In this document: positions 52,507 through 62,660 of the stretch, one piece after another
Layout of the letters: each line of letters starts with the position of its first letter
How positions within the stretch are numbered: the first letter of the stretch is position 1
Assembly (NCBI GenBank): GCA_964565945.1
Contig: CAZMGY010000010.1
Location: 519-64,518 of the forward strand
DNA from: CAZMGY01 sp964565945 [NCBI: uncultured bacterium]
GTDB lineage: Bacteria > GCA-001730085
Length of the DNA: 64,000 nucleotides
Direction of reading: 5' to 3'
Notes under the pieces: generated by a model
Database searches by the model: none
What the model was told of the DNA's origin: nothing
The model's input: the letters and a program-made list of their open reading frames with translations, nothing else
Translations under genes and position numbers: made by a program

Positions 52507-54468
52507 TTATATCCCATTTTGAATCAAATGTGCCAAAGCCTCGCTATCCTGCTGCTGTTGCGAGGTGCTTTCGAGAATAAATTGAGCATGAGGATTGCTG
52601 GCATCATTCCAGAGGGCTTGTTGGGCGCGATACCGTGCTTGGACAATGTCTTTTTGTTTGAGTTTGATGAGAGCCAGTTTGAGCTGTGGTTGACAGGCTT
52701 TGGGTTGAGCTTGTGCGGCTTGTTCAAAATACATCTCAGCTTGGGTTAAAAGGCTTCTTTGTAATGCATATTTTCCTAGGTGGGTATAAGTGGTGTAGGC
52801 AATAAGGGAACGATAAGCCACCACAAAATCTTCGTTCGACATTTGTCTTTGGTGTTCACGCAGAGAACTGAATGCCCATTGAATAAAGAAGTCTTCGGGC
52901 AAAGCAAGCAAATAATCTTCAAAAAAATAGTGCTCTCCATAACGAAGGTTTAAAGCCTGTTCTAAGTTTTTAAGACTAGGGATATCGAGGCTTTGATTAA
53001 GCTGTTGCATAATCTGAATTTTGTTGTGCAAAACTAGTGGATGCAGGCTATCTTGCTTGAGGAGAGTTTTGAATATTTTGTGGACCTGTTGATCTGGAAA
53101 GTGGGGACATGTTTTATAACGATATAGGTGTTGACCGAGCATAAAAACAAAATTATGACCATGAATCATGCTGTAGGGGTGTCGTTGCCAGCGCGTGTAA
53201 AAGTTGTTTACTAAGGCTTTACTATGGTCTTGTGAAGGAAACGAGGACATTTGCCCCAGAAGCGCTTCACTTTGGAGGCGGTGGTCTATCGATGTAGATG
53301 GCTTTGGGCGTTCATAGGTTGTTTTTTTTACAGTTTTTAGGATGGAATCCCAGATAGCGTAAGGCGACCATACTTTATGCAAGAGAGTGTGTGTGTCATG
53401 TTGTTCCTGTTTGTTCGGTCCTTGTGTATTAAGAAGAGCCTGAACCTGATTATATAAGTTGTCTAGACGAAAATGGTGAATAGGAAGTTTAGAGGGCCAG
53501 TTTAGCTTCTCTAACAGGTTGATAGAGCTCAAAACCAGTGTGTTATGTTTCAAGCTGCTATGGATGGCAGAGTGCAAGAATGTCTGAGTGCTGTTGTCAT
53601 GAAAGTAAATCATAAGGCGAGCATGGGCAATAACGTTTTCGAACTGTGTTGTTATCGAATCGACCGTGACGATGCGGTATTGTTCTTTAAGGTCTTGAAT
53701 AATTTGAAGAAATGAGTGTGTTAGAGCGTTATGAGGTGATGGCGAAATGAGGCAAATGGCATCGATGGTGCGTTCTTCCCACTCAAGAGGGTCTTTGGGT
53801 CGAGATGGATCAACACAAGGATTGATTGGACAGACATAAATCGGAGCTTGGGTCAGCTTTTGACATAAGTCTTTATCTTTGGGGTTTGTAACAATAAGGA
53901 TGTCCATATGTTGGATATCGCGAGCAAGACGCTCCATATAGGGGTGGGTGTTTTGAATAAAGCCTATCTTGAGACAGTCGATATCATCAATGTTGCGTGG
54001 AAGGTAACAGGTTTCGAGTCCTACAGCGATCATGATATCGGGTTTCCATGGGGAGTGCCAGTTTTTGTGTAAAGGAGATAGAGTTTGAACGTCGCCAAGA
54101 GCCATGAGCGGATGGGTGTGTAGTGCATGGCTCTCGTGGGGGTGACATAGAAGAATGTTAAGACGGTCTTGCGGGAGATGTTCTCTGTAGGAGTGGCGAA
54201 AAGAGTTAATGGTCAATAGCAGGTCAGATTGAAGTTGATGATGTTCAATCATGTGGTTTAGCAATTGGATATAGTGATCATTAGCCGCAAGGTAATCGCC
54301 GTGATAAGTTAGAGATTGAGCTAGTTTGAGGCGCGTCTCAAGCATGCTAGGGTCGATTTGTAGGGCTTCTTCAAAAAAAGAAATGGCTAAAGGAAGATCA
54401 CCCATCTGGGCCTTGTGAACTCCTTTATGACAAAGTTCTTGTGAACGAGAAAGAGATTGTACACTCAT
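52507..54468 (-). CDS. TPR protein with a central GT-B-like domain
   Basis: 653 residues. N-terminal TPR motifs (about 8-75, AISFFEEALQIDPSMLETRLKLAQ in parts), a central region (about 100-365) with alternating beta strands such as PDIMIAVGLETCYLP, KIGFIQNTHPYMERLA and MDILIVTNPKD that resembles GT-B/CgeB-type glycosyltransferase halves, and C-terminal TPRs (about 560-640, AEMYFEQAAQAQPKACQPQLK). No signal peptide; likely cytoplasmic. Possible protein or surface-glycan glycosylation; inferred only from fold-like pattern. Confidence 0.6.
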   Translation of the reverse strand: MSVQSLSRSQELCHKGVHKAQMGDLPLAISFFEEALQIDPSMLETRLKLAQSLTYHGDYLAANDHYIQLLNHMIEHHQLQSDLLLTINSFRHSYREHLPQDRLNILLCHPHESHALHTHPLMALGDVQTLSPLHKNWHSPWKPDIMIAVGLETCYLPRNIDDIDCLKIGFIQNTHPYMERLARDIQHMDILIVTNPKDKDLCQKLTQAPIYVCPINPCVDPSRPKDPLEWEERTIDAICLISPSPHNALTHSFLQIIQDLKEQYRIVTVDSITTQFENVIAHARLMIYFHDNSTQTFLHSAIHSSLKHNTLVLSSINLLEKLNWPSKLPIHHFRLDNLYNQVQALLNTQGPNKQEQHDTHTLLHKVWSPYAIWDSILKTVKKTTYERPKPSTSIDHRLQSEALLGQMSSFPSQDHSKALVNNFYTRWQRHPYSMIHGHNFVFMLGQHLYRYKTCPHFPDQQVHKIFKTLLKQDSLHPLVLHNKIQIMQQLNQSLDIPSLKNLEQALNLRYGEHYFFEDYLLALPEDFFIQWAFSSLREHQRQMSNEDFVVAYRSLIAYTTYTHLGKYALQRSLLTQAEMYFEQAAQAQPKACQPQLKLALIKLKQKDIVQARYRAQQALWNDASNPHAQFILESTSQQQQDSEALAHLIQNGI

Positions 54469-55054
54469 AATAAAGTTATTCTAGCACAATTATTAAAAGA
54501 CTTTTTGAGTGAGTTGTGTTTCTGTGTTAGCTAAGGAGATTTGTTGAGAAATATTTTGATGCAGTTAATGCCCTTTTTGATAAGTTAATGTATTGCAGGC
54601 TGTGGAGGAGAGAGAAAACGGAGCATATAATCTTTTTTCTTGAGCAGTTATTCTACTTTGGGGTCAATTGGGAGGGGCGGGGGGTATGTAATCTATGTTT
54701 GCGACCAGCTGTGTGTGCCCCTCGAGAAGCGGTTGTCTTTTAAACTTTCTTTATGAATTTATTTGCTATGGGACGGGGCTTGGCGGGCTTTTTTAGCTGT
54801 ACTCGATAGGTGTCAGAGTATTCACTACCTAGAGATCCCCTCGACTGATTTCTTATTCACATTGTCATTATTTTGGCTTTGTCCGCCTTAAACGCTGGGG
54901 TTGGGTTGTATTTTTAGCTAGGGTCAATCTAACACGAGCTTGATTGAGCGTTTAGCTTTTTATTTTGTGGAATGGATTAGCTTAGATTTTGCATTTAATG
55001 TTATGTATTAAATAGCGTATATTGTTAGTTCTGATTTTATGTTACGATAGGGAC
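54469..55054. other. Intergenic region between the TPR gene and nrdR
   Basis: About 590 bases. I see no gene, RNA or convincing NrdR box. GGGAGGGGCGGGGGG at about 54670 is a G-rich spot. A weak promoter (TTGTTA near 55022, TACGAT near 55043) may serve nrdR. Confidence 0.4.
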
Positions 55055-55531
55055 ATGCAGTGCCCTTTTTGTGCCCACTTAGATGATAAGGTGATCGATT
55101 CACGCTTAATCCACGAGGGAAAAGTTGTTCGTCGGTGGCGTGAATGTTTGTCTTGCAAACGTCGTTTCACAACCTACGAACAGGTAGAAGTTTTGCCGTT
55201 GATGGTGATTAAGAAGAATGGTGTTCGGGAACGATTTAATGGGGAAAAAATCATTTTTGGGATTGTAAAAGCCTGCGAAAAACGCCCCGTAACATTGGAG
55301 AAAATACAGGCTTTGGTGGACTGGGTTGAGGTATCCATACGCCAGAAATTTGAAGATGAAGTTCCTTGTAAAATGATTGGGGAAGAAGTGATTAAGGAGC
55401 TGAAGAAGCTTGATCAAGTAGCGTGCGTTCGCTTTATTTCGGTTTACAAAGATTTTAAAGATATTAACGAATTTATGTCAGAGCTTAAAATTTTGCTACG
55501 TAAAGATGAGGGGGGCCTTCCTTTATGCTAA
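55055..55531 (+). CDS. nrdR: Transcriptional repressor NrdR
   Basis: 158 residues from the ATG at 55055 (AGGGA upstream; the frame opens at 55022). Zinc ribbon CPFC (3-6) and CLSCKRRFTTYE (about 31-42), then an ATP-cone (about 49-139; VIKKNGVRERFNGEKI). Senses ATP/dATP and represses ribonucleotide reductase genes. Its end overlaps the next gene, a NrdD relative, by seven bases. Confidence 0.96.
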   Translation: MQCPFCAHLDDKVIDSRLIHEGKVVRRWRECLSCKRRFTTYEQVEVLPLMVIKKNGVRERFNGEKIIFGIVKACEKRPVTLEKIQALVDWVEVSIRQKFEDEVPCKMIGEEVIKELKKLDQVACVRFISVYKDFKDINEFMSELKILLRKDEGGLPLC

Positions 55532-57600
55532 AGGATTTTCTTGTTTCATCGGTGTGTAAGCACGATGAGGTACAAGTGCCTTTCGATCGCCAGCGTATTG
55601 TGAGTGCGATTGCGAGGGCCTTTGAGGTTTCGGATTCCAATGATAGGAGTCAAGTTGAGCCTATTGTTGATACGGTTTGTGATTTGATTCAACAATCTTA
55701 CCAAGAGCAGGTACCTCATATCGAAAACATTCAAGATGTGATCGAAATGGTTCTTATTCAAACGGGACATGGGGCGGTGGCCAATGTTTTTTCGCGTTAT
55801 CGTGAGCAGCACAAAGAGGCGCGCGAAAAACTTAGAGTGTTTAAATATCAGGCACAACTTTATGTGGTCAGTGAGTCTTCGGAGCAGGATGTTTTGACAA
55901 CTCCCTGGCAAAGGAGTGTTCTTGAACAATCGCTTTATAAGGATTATCAATTGAGTTTGGATAGAGCCAAGGATGTGGCTAAATCTGTCGAAAAAGCGTT
56001 GATTCAATTGGGTTATGCGCGTATATCAACGGGCTTGATTGATAATTTGATTCAACAGGAGATGTTGCAAAAGGGGCTGTTTTTTCGTCCTGCAGCCCAA
56101 AGTCGCATGGGAATGGATATTGCTGACATGAAAGATGTTTTGGCGCATAGAGAGGTGGAGCGTCCTCAATATGTGTATCAGCAAATAGCGGCCGATACGA
56201 TGAGGCAATTTATGTTGCAAAGCATTTATTCGCCAGAGGTGGTTAATTATCACCTACGTGGAGCGATGCACCTTTATAGCTTAGATTCTTGCTATTGGGA
56301 TGAAGCTTCTTTGTCGTTAGAAGCCTTGAAACGTTTGGGAATGAGTTTGGTCTTTCTGGCGGAAACGGCGGCTCCTCCCAAATATGCGCGAAGCCTTTCG
56401 GGACAGTTATCAACATTGATTCAAGAGTGTGGAGCTTATGCTGCACGAAAGATTATTATTCCTTCGTTAACTCTTTCGTATGCTCCTTTTTTGGAGGGCA
56501 TGAGCTATGACCAAATCAAACAAGAAGCGCAGACGCTTTTTTATAGCTGTTGGCGATCGATTGATTTGACCCAACGACCTCAAGATGTTGATATCGAAAT
56601 CGAACTGGCGGTTCCTCAGGCGTGGCAAGATATTGATGCAATTGGGCCTTCTGGAGAGTGGACGGGAAAACGCTATGGTCATTATCAAGACACGGTTGAA
56701 ATGTTTGCAATGGCCATGGTGGAGGTGATCGACGAAGAACTTCCACTCCATCGAGCCAGTGGTTTTCCGCAATGTGTTCTTTCGGTGACCTCGCGAGGCT
56801 TGGCCACTTTGGCTCAAAAAGAAATTTTACGGGCAGCTTTATCGGTGGCGCGAGTGAATCCTCATTTGAGCATTCGTTTGGATCCTATTGAAAATCAAAA
56901 ACGTTCCGATTTATGGGAGACACGGCTGTTTCATGATTTAACATTTCATACGGTGGCAATTAATATGCCACAACTGGTGTATCGTTGGAAGCATTTGCGC
57001 GAAAATACTCTTTATTTGCTTATGTACAGCGTGATAGATCGTGTATTGGAGAGTTGTTTGCAAAAAAGACACATGTTATCTCAGATCAAGGCTTTGCCTC
57101 TGGTTGTTGACGATAAGGAACGTTTGCAGGAATGTTGTCGGATAGAACTTGTGGGTTTGGGTTCGGCTCTTGATCACATGTATGACGATGGTGTTAAAGA
57201 AGATTATGTTCACCAAGTGATGCATTACTGTTGGCAAAAAGCAGATCAATTTTCCGAAGAGCATAACGTGAATATTCGTTTTCATGTTGCCTCCGATCCG
57301 CAAGTGAATTGTGCGATGGTGCAGGCCAATGAGCGATTTGCACCAGATTTGAATAATTTAATGTCTGTGATGGAGGACCATAGTTATCAAGATTTACAAC
57401 CCTTTGGTACCGCAACGTACGCGAATCGTAAAATGTTTGCGGGTTGGCTTAAATGTTACGAGCATTATGGTTGGCCGATTCTTTTGGATATTCTGGGAGA
57501 GCACAGTTTTATGACCAACGAGGATTTGTTGGCGAGTCTAACGGCCCTCTTGTATAAAGAGGATATGAGTGTTCAGGAGGAAATGTTTGTTGATGTCTGA
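55525..57600 (+). CDS. ATP-cone protein related to anaerobic ribonucleotide reductase NrdD, lacking the glycyl-radical domain
   Basis: 691 residues. ATP-cone at about 10-100 (VPFDRQRIVSAIARAF, IENIQDVIEMVLIQTG). Then NrdD-like segments: ARISTGLIDNLIQQEM, SPEVVNYHLRGAMHLYSLDS (compare the HIHDLD region), and LTLSYAPFLEGMSYDQIKQ. The family's C-terminal Cys4 zinc site and glycyl-radical loop are absent; the protein ends EEEMFVDV. So it is probably not a reductase. Overlap with nrdR suggests a nucleotide-sensing or regulatory role. Confidence 0.75.
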   Translation: MLKDFLVSSVCKHDEVQVPFDRQRIVSAIARAFEVSDSNDRSQVEPIVDTVCDLIQQSYQEQVPHIENIQDVIEMVLIQTGHGAVANVFSRYREQHKEAREKLRVFKYQAQLYVVSESSEQDVLTTPWQRSVLEQSLYKDYQLSLDRAKDVAKSVEKALIQLGYARISTGLIDNLIQQEMLQKGLFFRPAAQSRMGMDIADMKDVLAHREVERPQYVYQQIAADTMRQFMLQSIYSPEVVNYHLRGAMHLYSLDSCYWDEASLSLEALKRLGMSLVFLAETAAPPKYARSLSGQLSTLIQECGAYAARKIIIPSLTLSYAPFLEGMSYDQIKQEAQTLFYSCWRSIDLTQRPQDVDIEIELAVPQAWQDIDAIGPSGEWTGKRYGHYQDTVEMFAMAMVEVIDEELPLHRASGFPQCVLSVTSRGLATLAQKEILRAALSVARVNPHLSIRLDPIENQKRSDLWETRLFHDLTFHTVAINMPQLVYRWKHLRENTLYLLMYSVIDRVLESCLQKRHMLSQIKALPLVVDDKERLQECCRIELVGLGSALDHMYDDGVKEDYVHQVMHYCWQKADQFSEEHNVNIRFHVASDPQVNCAMVQANERFAPDLNNLMSVMEDHSYQDLQPFGTATYANRKMFAGWLKCYEHYGWPILLDILGEHSFMTNEDLLASLTALLYKEDMSVQEEMFVDV

Positions 57601-58042
57601 GAGCGGGACTTTGCCACGTTATTCACGTTGTTTTGTCTGTGGTGAAGATAATTTGCATGGTTTAGGTCTAACTTTTTCTTATTGGGACAGTTGTGTTTGG
57701 GCGAGCATAGCGTTTGCTCCTTCTTATGTGAGCTACGAGAATAGGATTCATGGGGGAGTGATCAGCGGCTTGCTTGATGAAGCGATGGGGTGGTCGTGTT
57801 ATCTTCAGGATAAGCTCTTTTTTTATACTGTAGAGTTAAGTATGCGTTATTTAGTACCTGTTGCAGCACAGCGAGAGGTTCGTGTTGAAGCCAGGATGAC
57901 TCAGCTGCAAAGAGGGCGTGCCTTTGCTGAAGCGACGCTTGTTTACACCGACCAACCCGATACTTTGTTAGTGAAAGCACAGGGAAAGTTTCTGCAGGCA
58001 TCTTCCGATGATCAAAAGGCAATTCAAGGAATTCTCGATTGA
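57593..58042 (+). CDS. PaaI-type hotdog thioesterase
   Basis: 149 residues from the ATG at 57593, overlapping the previous gene by eight bases. A Cys pair CFVCG (about 10-14) opens the N-terminus. Hotdog core: IHGGVISGLLDEAMGW (about 54-69) with the catalytic Asp/Glu helix, FYTVELSMRYLVPV, and AEATLVYTD. Hydrolyses an acyl-CoA or similar thioester; the substrate is unknown. Confidence 0.85.
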   Translation: MSESGTLPRYSRCFVCGEDNLHGLGLTFSYWDSCVWASIAFAPSYVSYENRIHGGVISGLLDEAMGWSCYLQDKLFFYTVELSMRYLVPVAAQREVRVEARMTQLQRGRAFAEATLVYTDQPDTLLVKAQGKFLQASSDDQKAIQGILD

Positions 58043-58487
58043 TTAAGCGGCCGTTTGCACTAGCTTTTGATTGTCTATATTGTCAATTGATTGTTACATA
58101 AGAGCATTGTTTTGAGCTAGAAGTTCTCGTTGAGTTTTTTAAACTCCTTAGCTTGAGACAGCGCTTGAGGCAGGAGAAACACTCCTATTGGTCTAGTGGG
58201 TCAGTTAAACCGCAAGTTCAGCACGATATTTGGGGTGAAGTGTTTCTTGTGTGCGCGTTTCGTAGTTTATCATAATTATGTTTTGCAAAAAAACCTGATA
58301 GGAATTAATGTCTGCATTTTTATAAATAGTAATCAATGTGCCAATAGCATCGCTCAAATTGCCATTTTGAGGGAATTGGCGTTTCTGAAATGTCTTTAAT
58401 TCCTTGTTTGCTCGGAGCATTTTGAGAACCCATGGGAATAGACTTGCTCCAAAAAACTATTCTAAAAGAGGTGTTGCTTGCTTCTCG
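58043..58487. other. Intergenic region downstream of the thioesterase gene
   Basis: No supported gene. Short frames on both strands lack domains and ribosome sites. AGCTAGAA/TTCTAGC-like pieces near 58110 and TCAAAATG pieces near 58350 do not form a clear hairpin. Confidence 0.4.
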
Positions 58488-58709
58488 TTAACGGAGGATA
58501 AAAGCTGGATTTTGAGATGGTGCTGCTGCGTTGGATTGCTGTAAGCTGAGAGGAATGATCAATATGAGGATGGAATGAATGATAAAGGCAAAGAGAAAAT
58601 CAATAGCGATATCAAGCAAAATATCTCTAGATATGGAAGTAGGAGCTTCTCCAATCACAATTAAATCAGACAAATAGAACAGAATACGTACAAAAAGCGA
58701 AAGCTTCAT
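58488..58709 (-). CDS. Possible small membrane protein downstream of the PpiD-like gene
   Basis: 73 residues with two hydrophobic stretches (about 4-22 and 33-55, FLFAFIIHSILILIIPLSL). Starts 21 bases after the PpiD-like gene stop on the same strand, without a strong ribosome site. No family recognised. Confidence 0.4.
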   Translation of the reverse strand: MKLSLFVRILFYLSDLIVIGEAPTSISRDILLDIAIDFLFAFIIHSILILIIPLSLQQSNAAAPSQNPAFILR

Positions 58710-58729
58710 ACTACACGGTTAAAAGTCAA

Positions 58730-60352
58730 TTAGGAAAAGTACTTAGAATTAGGTGTGATTTTGGCTTGTTTCTTCATATCTTGCAACCAAGCATTATAGA
58801 GCTTACTTCGTTTTTGCTGTAATGTGCTCTTGCGAAATTTTTCCTCTTTGGCATTTTTCTCAAGTTCTTGAGGATCTAAAACGATGCGTTTGATTGGAGA
58901 AAGAAGGATAACGGTTTGTTCCGTTTTGAGTGGAGAGCTAATGCCATTGTTAGGAAGATCAAAACTGGCTTTACTAACATCGACATTGTATCCAATGCCT
59001 ACAATTGCGCCGTTTTGGGTGAAAGGCTCGGGTGTCATTACTTTGAAGCCTAGCTTGTTGGCAGCATCGTTAAAGCTACTTGATGAGTTGTTTTGAATGT
59101 TCTCGATAATCTGTGTGCGAGTTTGTTGAGCTGCTTCGAAGGCTTGTGTGTGGCTTTGGTTTCGGATATAGATTTTTTGGATACTGTCTTGAGCTTCGTC
59201 AAAAGAGGGGATATAGGGGGCTTTTTCTTCTAGAACTTTAAGGACATAAAAGCCATCGATGGCGGGAATAAGGTCGCTGCTATTGCCCAGGTTGAGTGTG
59301 AAGGTTTTACGAATTAACTCTCGAGGAATAAGGCTTGAGGTGGCTTGGCCTGAGGCTTGAAAGAAAGGTGTTTCTGTAAAGGTTATTCCGTGTTTTTTTT
59401 CGATATCCGATAAATGAACTTGATCCAACAAGGCCTCTGAAATAGCAAAGGATTTTTGTTCGGCGATATCCTTTTGGATGTTTTGCTTAAGGAGTTGTTC
59501 AATTGAAGCGCGTACGTCTTCCAGTGGTCGGTAAGGTGTCGAAGGCGTTTCTTCTTTGGCGCTTGTTTTTTGAACTGTTTTGAAGAGCTCTTGGTTGCTT
59601 GAGTAGAAAGCTTCGATGGCTTCGTCGGTAACATTGTCCTCAGGCATTGTGCTAGCTAAAATATGGGTGTAAGCAATTTTGCGTTGCTCGGGCACGAGAA
59701 ATTGTTGTTGATTTTCGTTAAAGAAAGCGCGGAGTTGTTTGGAATTGATTTGCTTAGCGGATGGTTTGTATTGGTTATAAGCAAATGAGATATAGTTGAT
59801 TTTAACCTTTTCATTAAGAAGGCGGTAGACGTCAAACAACTCTTGTTCCGATACAAGAACACTTTGGTTGATTTGATTACGTCTTTTATTGATTAGTAGC
59901 GACTCACGTTCTCTTTCTTCGAATTGGCTCGGTGTGAGTTTGAAAAATTGGCGTAAGATTCCATCATAACGCTCTTTCGAAAATATTCCATCTTGCTGGA
60001 AAAAAGGAATGCTTTGAACATGTTTGACTAGTTCTTTATCGGTGATGGTGATGTTATTATTTCGAGCTTCTCTTAATAGGGCAATGCGTTCCCATGCTAA
60101 ATCTTGGAAGTTAAAAAATTTAGCGATTTCATAATAACTATCTCCGTAAGTGAGCATAGCTCTCGATTCCACAGCCGTAAAAGCACTGTTGAACTCTTTG
60201 ACATTGACGCGTTGTCCCCAAACTTTGCCAGCATAACTAGACTTGCGAGCTACAATAGCGCTACTAACACCCCAAAGAACAAAAGCGGGAATAATCAGAG
60301 AAATAAGGACAATCACAATGGTCTTTGTTTGACTTCTTAATAGTTGAAACAT
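58730..60352 (-). CDS. PpiD/SurA-like membrane-anchored peptidyl-prolyl isomerase or chaperone
   Basis: 540 residues. One membrane helix (about 11-31, IVIVLISLIIPAFVLWG), then a SurA_N-type helical domain (about 37-190; KVWGQRVNVKEFN, LTPSQFEERERESLL), a parvulin-like middle (about 220-390, with gaps) and a C-terminal helical tail rich in Lys. Helps outer-membrane and periplasmic proteins fold after Sec export. The parvulin core lacks clear active-site residues, so it may be chaperone only. Confidence 0.8.
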   Translation of the reverse strand: MFQLLRSQTKTIVIVLISLIIPAFVLWGVSSAIVARKSSYAGKVWGQRVNVKEFNSAFTAVESRAMLTYGDSYYEIAKFFNFQDLAWERIALLREARNNNITITDKELVKHVQSIPFFQQDGIFSKERYDGILRQFFKLTPSQFEERERESLLINKRRNQINQSVLVSEQELFDVYRLLNEKVKINYISFAYNQYKPSAKQINSKQLRAFFNENQQQFLVPEQRKIAYTHILASTMPEDNVTDEAIEAFYSSNQELFKTVQKTSAKEETPSTPYRPLEDVRASIEQLLKQNIQKDIAEQKSFAISEALLDQVHLSDIEKKHGITFTETPFFQASGQATSSLIPRELIRKTFTLNLGNSSDLIPAIDGFYVLKVLEEKAPYIPSFDEAQDSIQKIYIRNQSHTQAFEAAQQTRTQIIENIQNNSSSSFNDAANKLGFKVMTPEPFTQNGAIVGIGYNVDVSKASFDLPNNGISSPLKTEQTVILLSPIKRIVLDPQELEKNAKEEKFRKSTLQQKRSKLYNAWLQDMKKQAKITPNSKYFS

Positions 60353-60432
60353 TGAGTTTTCTCCAAATTTTTTTATTTTTTATCCAAAAGGCACTATAGT
60401 ATAAATCAGATAAAGAGTGTTTTGCAAGTATT

Positions 60433-62646
60433 GTGGAGATTTTACCTTTGGCTCGATTAAGGTTTACTCATTTAAGCCTCAAACAGCTTTTTGTTCGAAC
60501 CTTTGCAACATTGATGATTGTGTTCCTTATATTGGGGGGGTTGTGCGGGCATTTCTTATTAAGCATCCATTCCACCTTGCATGAAAAATCTCAAACAGAA
60601 GCGCTTCTTCAACACAATGTGAACAAGATGGAATTGCAAATCCTTAATCTTGTGCGCAGTTTAGGTGCCTATTTAAGTGTTTCGTCCGCAAGTAATAAAG
60701 AGGCCCTTAATCAAGGTAAGCAGCGCTTTCTTGAGTCGGTTCGGCATTACGAAAGTTTGTCTTGGGCCAAAAGTCAATACGAAGAAACCTCACAATTAGT
60801 AGCTTGGAGTAAGTTGTTGCAAATAGAGGTCGACCGTATGATTGTGCTACAAAGCGATATCAATTTGATCTTTATAGGTGTTGAAAAACTCAAAAGTCAG
60901 CTATGGCAGTCTTTGGCCGAGGAAAAAAGCCGTTTGCGAGGAGGAGAAGAGCTTTACACTGAAACCTTGAAGCAGATTTTGCGTTTGGAAAAATATGTCC
61001 AAACGATCGACTCTCTGATTGCGCCCAATTTCATCAAAGAGGATAAAACGTTTTACGAAGAAATTTATGATCTCGAGCGCGATTATCGGGCCATTTTTCA
61101 GGCACAGGAGGGAGCGGTTACAACTTTTTCTCACGAGGGTTTTTTTAATATCTTTAACGAATTTTCGGCGATGATTAATGTGAGTTACAAATTAATCAAG
61201 TTTAGAGAGAGCCGTACGAGCCTGATGGAAGATTTGCAAAAGCTATCAAGCCAAATTTTGGCTCTATTGAATGACCGGATTCTCCTTATGCTTAGCGATC
61301 GCAATGTGGTGGTTCAAAAAATCATTGATGAGCGACTCTTAAAATTATCCTTATTATTTCTTATTTTGATTGTAGCCATGTTTATTCTAGGTAGCTTGTT
61401 TTATGTGGTGTTTATGCGCATGGTGGTGAATCCTTTGTTGGAGCTCACGCACCGTATGCATATGACGAGTAGCTTGAATGATGTGGAGCACGCATCTCTT
61501 AACGAGCAGGGGTGCTTAGAAACACAAGACTTATATTATTCGTTTGGCTATATGATTCGAACCATTCGAGAGCAGGAAAGTTTGCTCAAAAACTCAATTG
61601 AAAATATGGAAGAGTCTTTTGTTCTTGCTCAGATTAAAACCGATGAGCATTGTTTTGCCGTTGTTGATTGCAATCCCTCGGCAGAGGAGATGTTTAGAAT
61701 GAATAAAACCGACATTGTTGGTCAGGATTTGGTTGAAATTTTCCCTTGGTTTTCTGAGCATAGCTTGATTGAACGAGCTTGGATTGTTTTTCACTCGGGG
61801 ACAGCATCGTCCTTTGATAAGGTGACATTGGTGGTTGACGAGCGAGAACAATTTATTGAGTTAACGATCTACAAAGTTGAAGATGGAGTTGCACTTTTGG
61901 CAAGAGATGTTACTGCACGTTTGATGATGGAAAAGCATCTCCTGCATTCTGAAAAACTAGTTGCTGTTGGAGAAATGGCTGCCGGTGTTGCCCATGAAAT
62001 AGGAAACCCATTAACAGCTGTTAGTTCCATTGTGCAAATTTTAAGTAAGCAAGAAGATGATCCCCAAAAACAGAAAGACTTAACTATAGTTTATCAAAAC
62101 ATTCAAAGGATTCAAGATGCTTTGCAAAATATTGTTGATTATTCTCGTAAGCCTAAGCAGGAAAAAACCATTTTTTCTGTGCACGAAACGCTTGATCATG
62201 TGGAAGAGTTAATGCAATATCATAAAAAATTGAAAGATGTGGACTTGATTATGCGCAAAGATGCGGCTAAATCGCTGATTTGCGCTGATTCGAAGGATAT
62301 TGAGCAAGTTTTGCTTAATATTCTTGTGAATGCAGCTGATGCGATCGAAGAGCGTCGTCAAAAAGAGTTTAACTTGCGAGGTAGCATTACGCTAATGACT
62401 CAAAATGATTCGACCCATTGCAATATTAGCATTTTTGATAACGGGATTGGTTTGGATTGCCGCGAGATTAAAAAAATCTTCGAACCTTTTTTCACAACCA
62501 AAAAAAAGGTGGAAGGTTCTGGAACAGGTTTAGGAATGACTATTGTTAAGAATACTGTTGAGCGATATGATGGCCGTGTGGAGATTTTTTCAGATAAAGG
62601 GCATGGTACCCGAGTTGTGTTATCATTTCCTTTGCAAAGTTTTTGA
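60433..62646 (+). CDS. Membrane sensor histidine kinase
   Basis: 737 residues with a GTG start. TM1 about 24-46, a long helical periplasmic sensor (about 47-300), TM2 about 306-328, HAMP-like (about 329-380), PAS (about 385-495; DCNPSAEEMFRMNKTDIVGQ), HisKA with His521 in AAGVAHEIGNPLTAV, then HATPase_c with LNILVNAADAIEE, DNGIGLD, FFTTKK and GTGLGMTIVKN. Resembles NtrB/ZraS-type kinases. The signal is unknown. Its stop overlaps the frame of the receiver gene. Confidence 0.93.
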   Translation: MEILPLARLRFTHLSLKQLFVRTFATLMIVFLILGGLCGHFLLSIHSTLHEKSQTEALLQHNVNKMELQILNLVRSLGAYLSVSSASNKEALNQGKQRFLESVRHYESLSWAKSQYEETSQLVAWSKLLQIEVDRMIVLQSDINLIFIGVEKLKSQLWQSLAEEKSRLRGGEELYTETLKQILRLEKYVQTIDSLIAPNFIKEDKTFYEEIYDLERDYRAIFQAQEGAVTTFSHEGFFNIFNEFSAMINVSYKLIKFRESRTSLMEDLQKLSSQILALLNDRILLMLSDRNVVVQKIIDERLLKLSLLFLILIVAMFILGSLFYVVFMRMVVNPLLELTHRMHMTSSLNDVEHASLNEQGCLETQDLYYSFGYMIRTIREQESLLKNSIENMEESFVLAQIKTDEHCFAVVDCNPSAEEMFRMNKTDIVGQDLVEIFPWFSEHSLIERAWIVFHSGTASSFDKVTLVVDEREQFIELTIYKVEDGVALLARDVTARLMMEKHLLHSEKLVAVGEMAAGVAHEIGNPLTAVSSIVQILSKQEDDPQKQKDLTIVYQNIQRIQDALQNIVDYSRKPKQEKTIFSVHETLDHVEELMQYHKKLKDVDLIMRKDAAKSLICADSKDIEQVLLNILVNAADAIEERRQKEFNLRGSITLMTQNDSTHCNISIFDNGIGLDCREIKKIFEPFFTTKKKVEGSGTGLGMTIVKNTVERYDGRVEIFSDKGHGTRVVLSFPLQSF

Positions 62647-62660
62647 TTAAAGGTTTCTTA

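Noticed and set aside
58196-58420. Pair of ~70-codon frames on opposite strands
   Set aside because: No domain, no ribosome site, mutually antisense.
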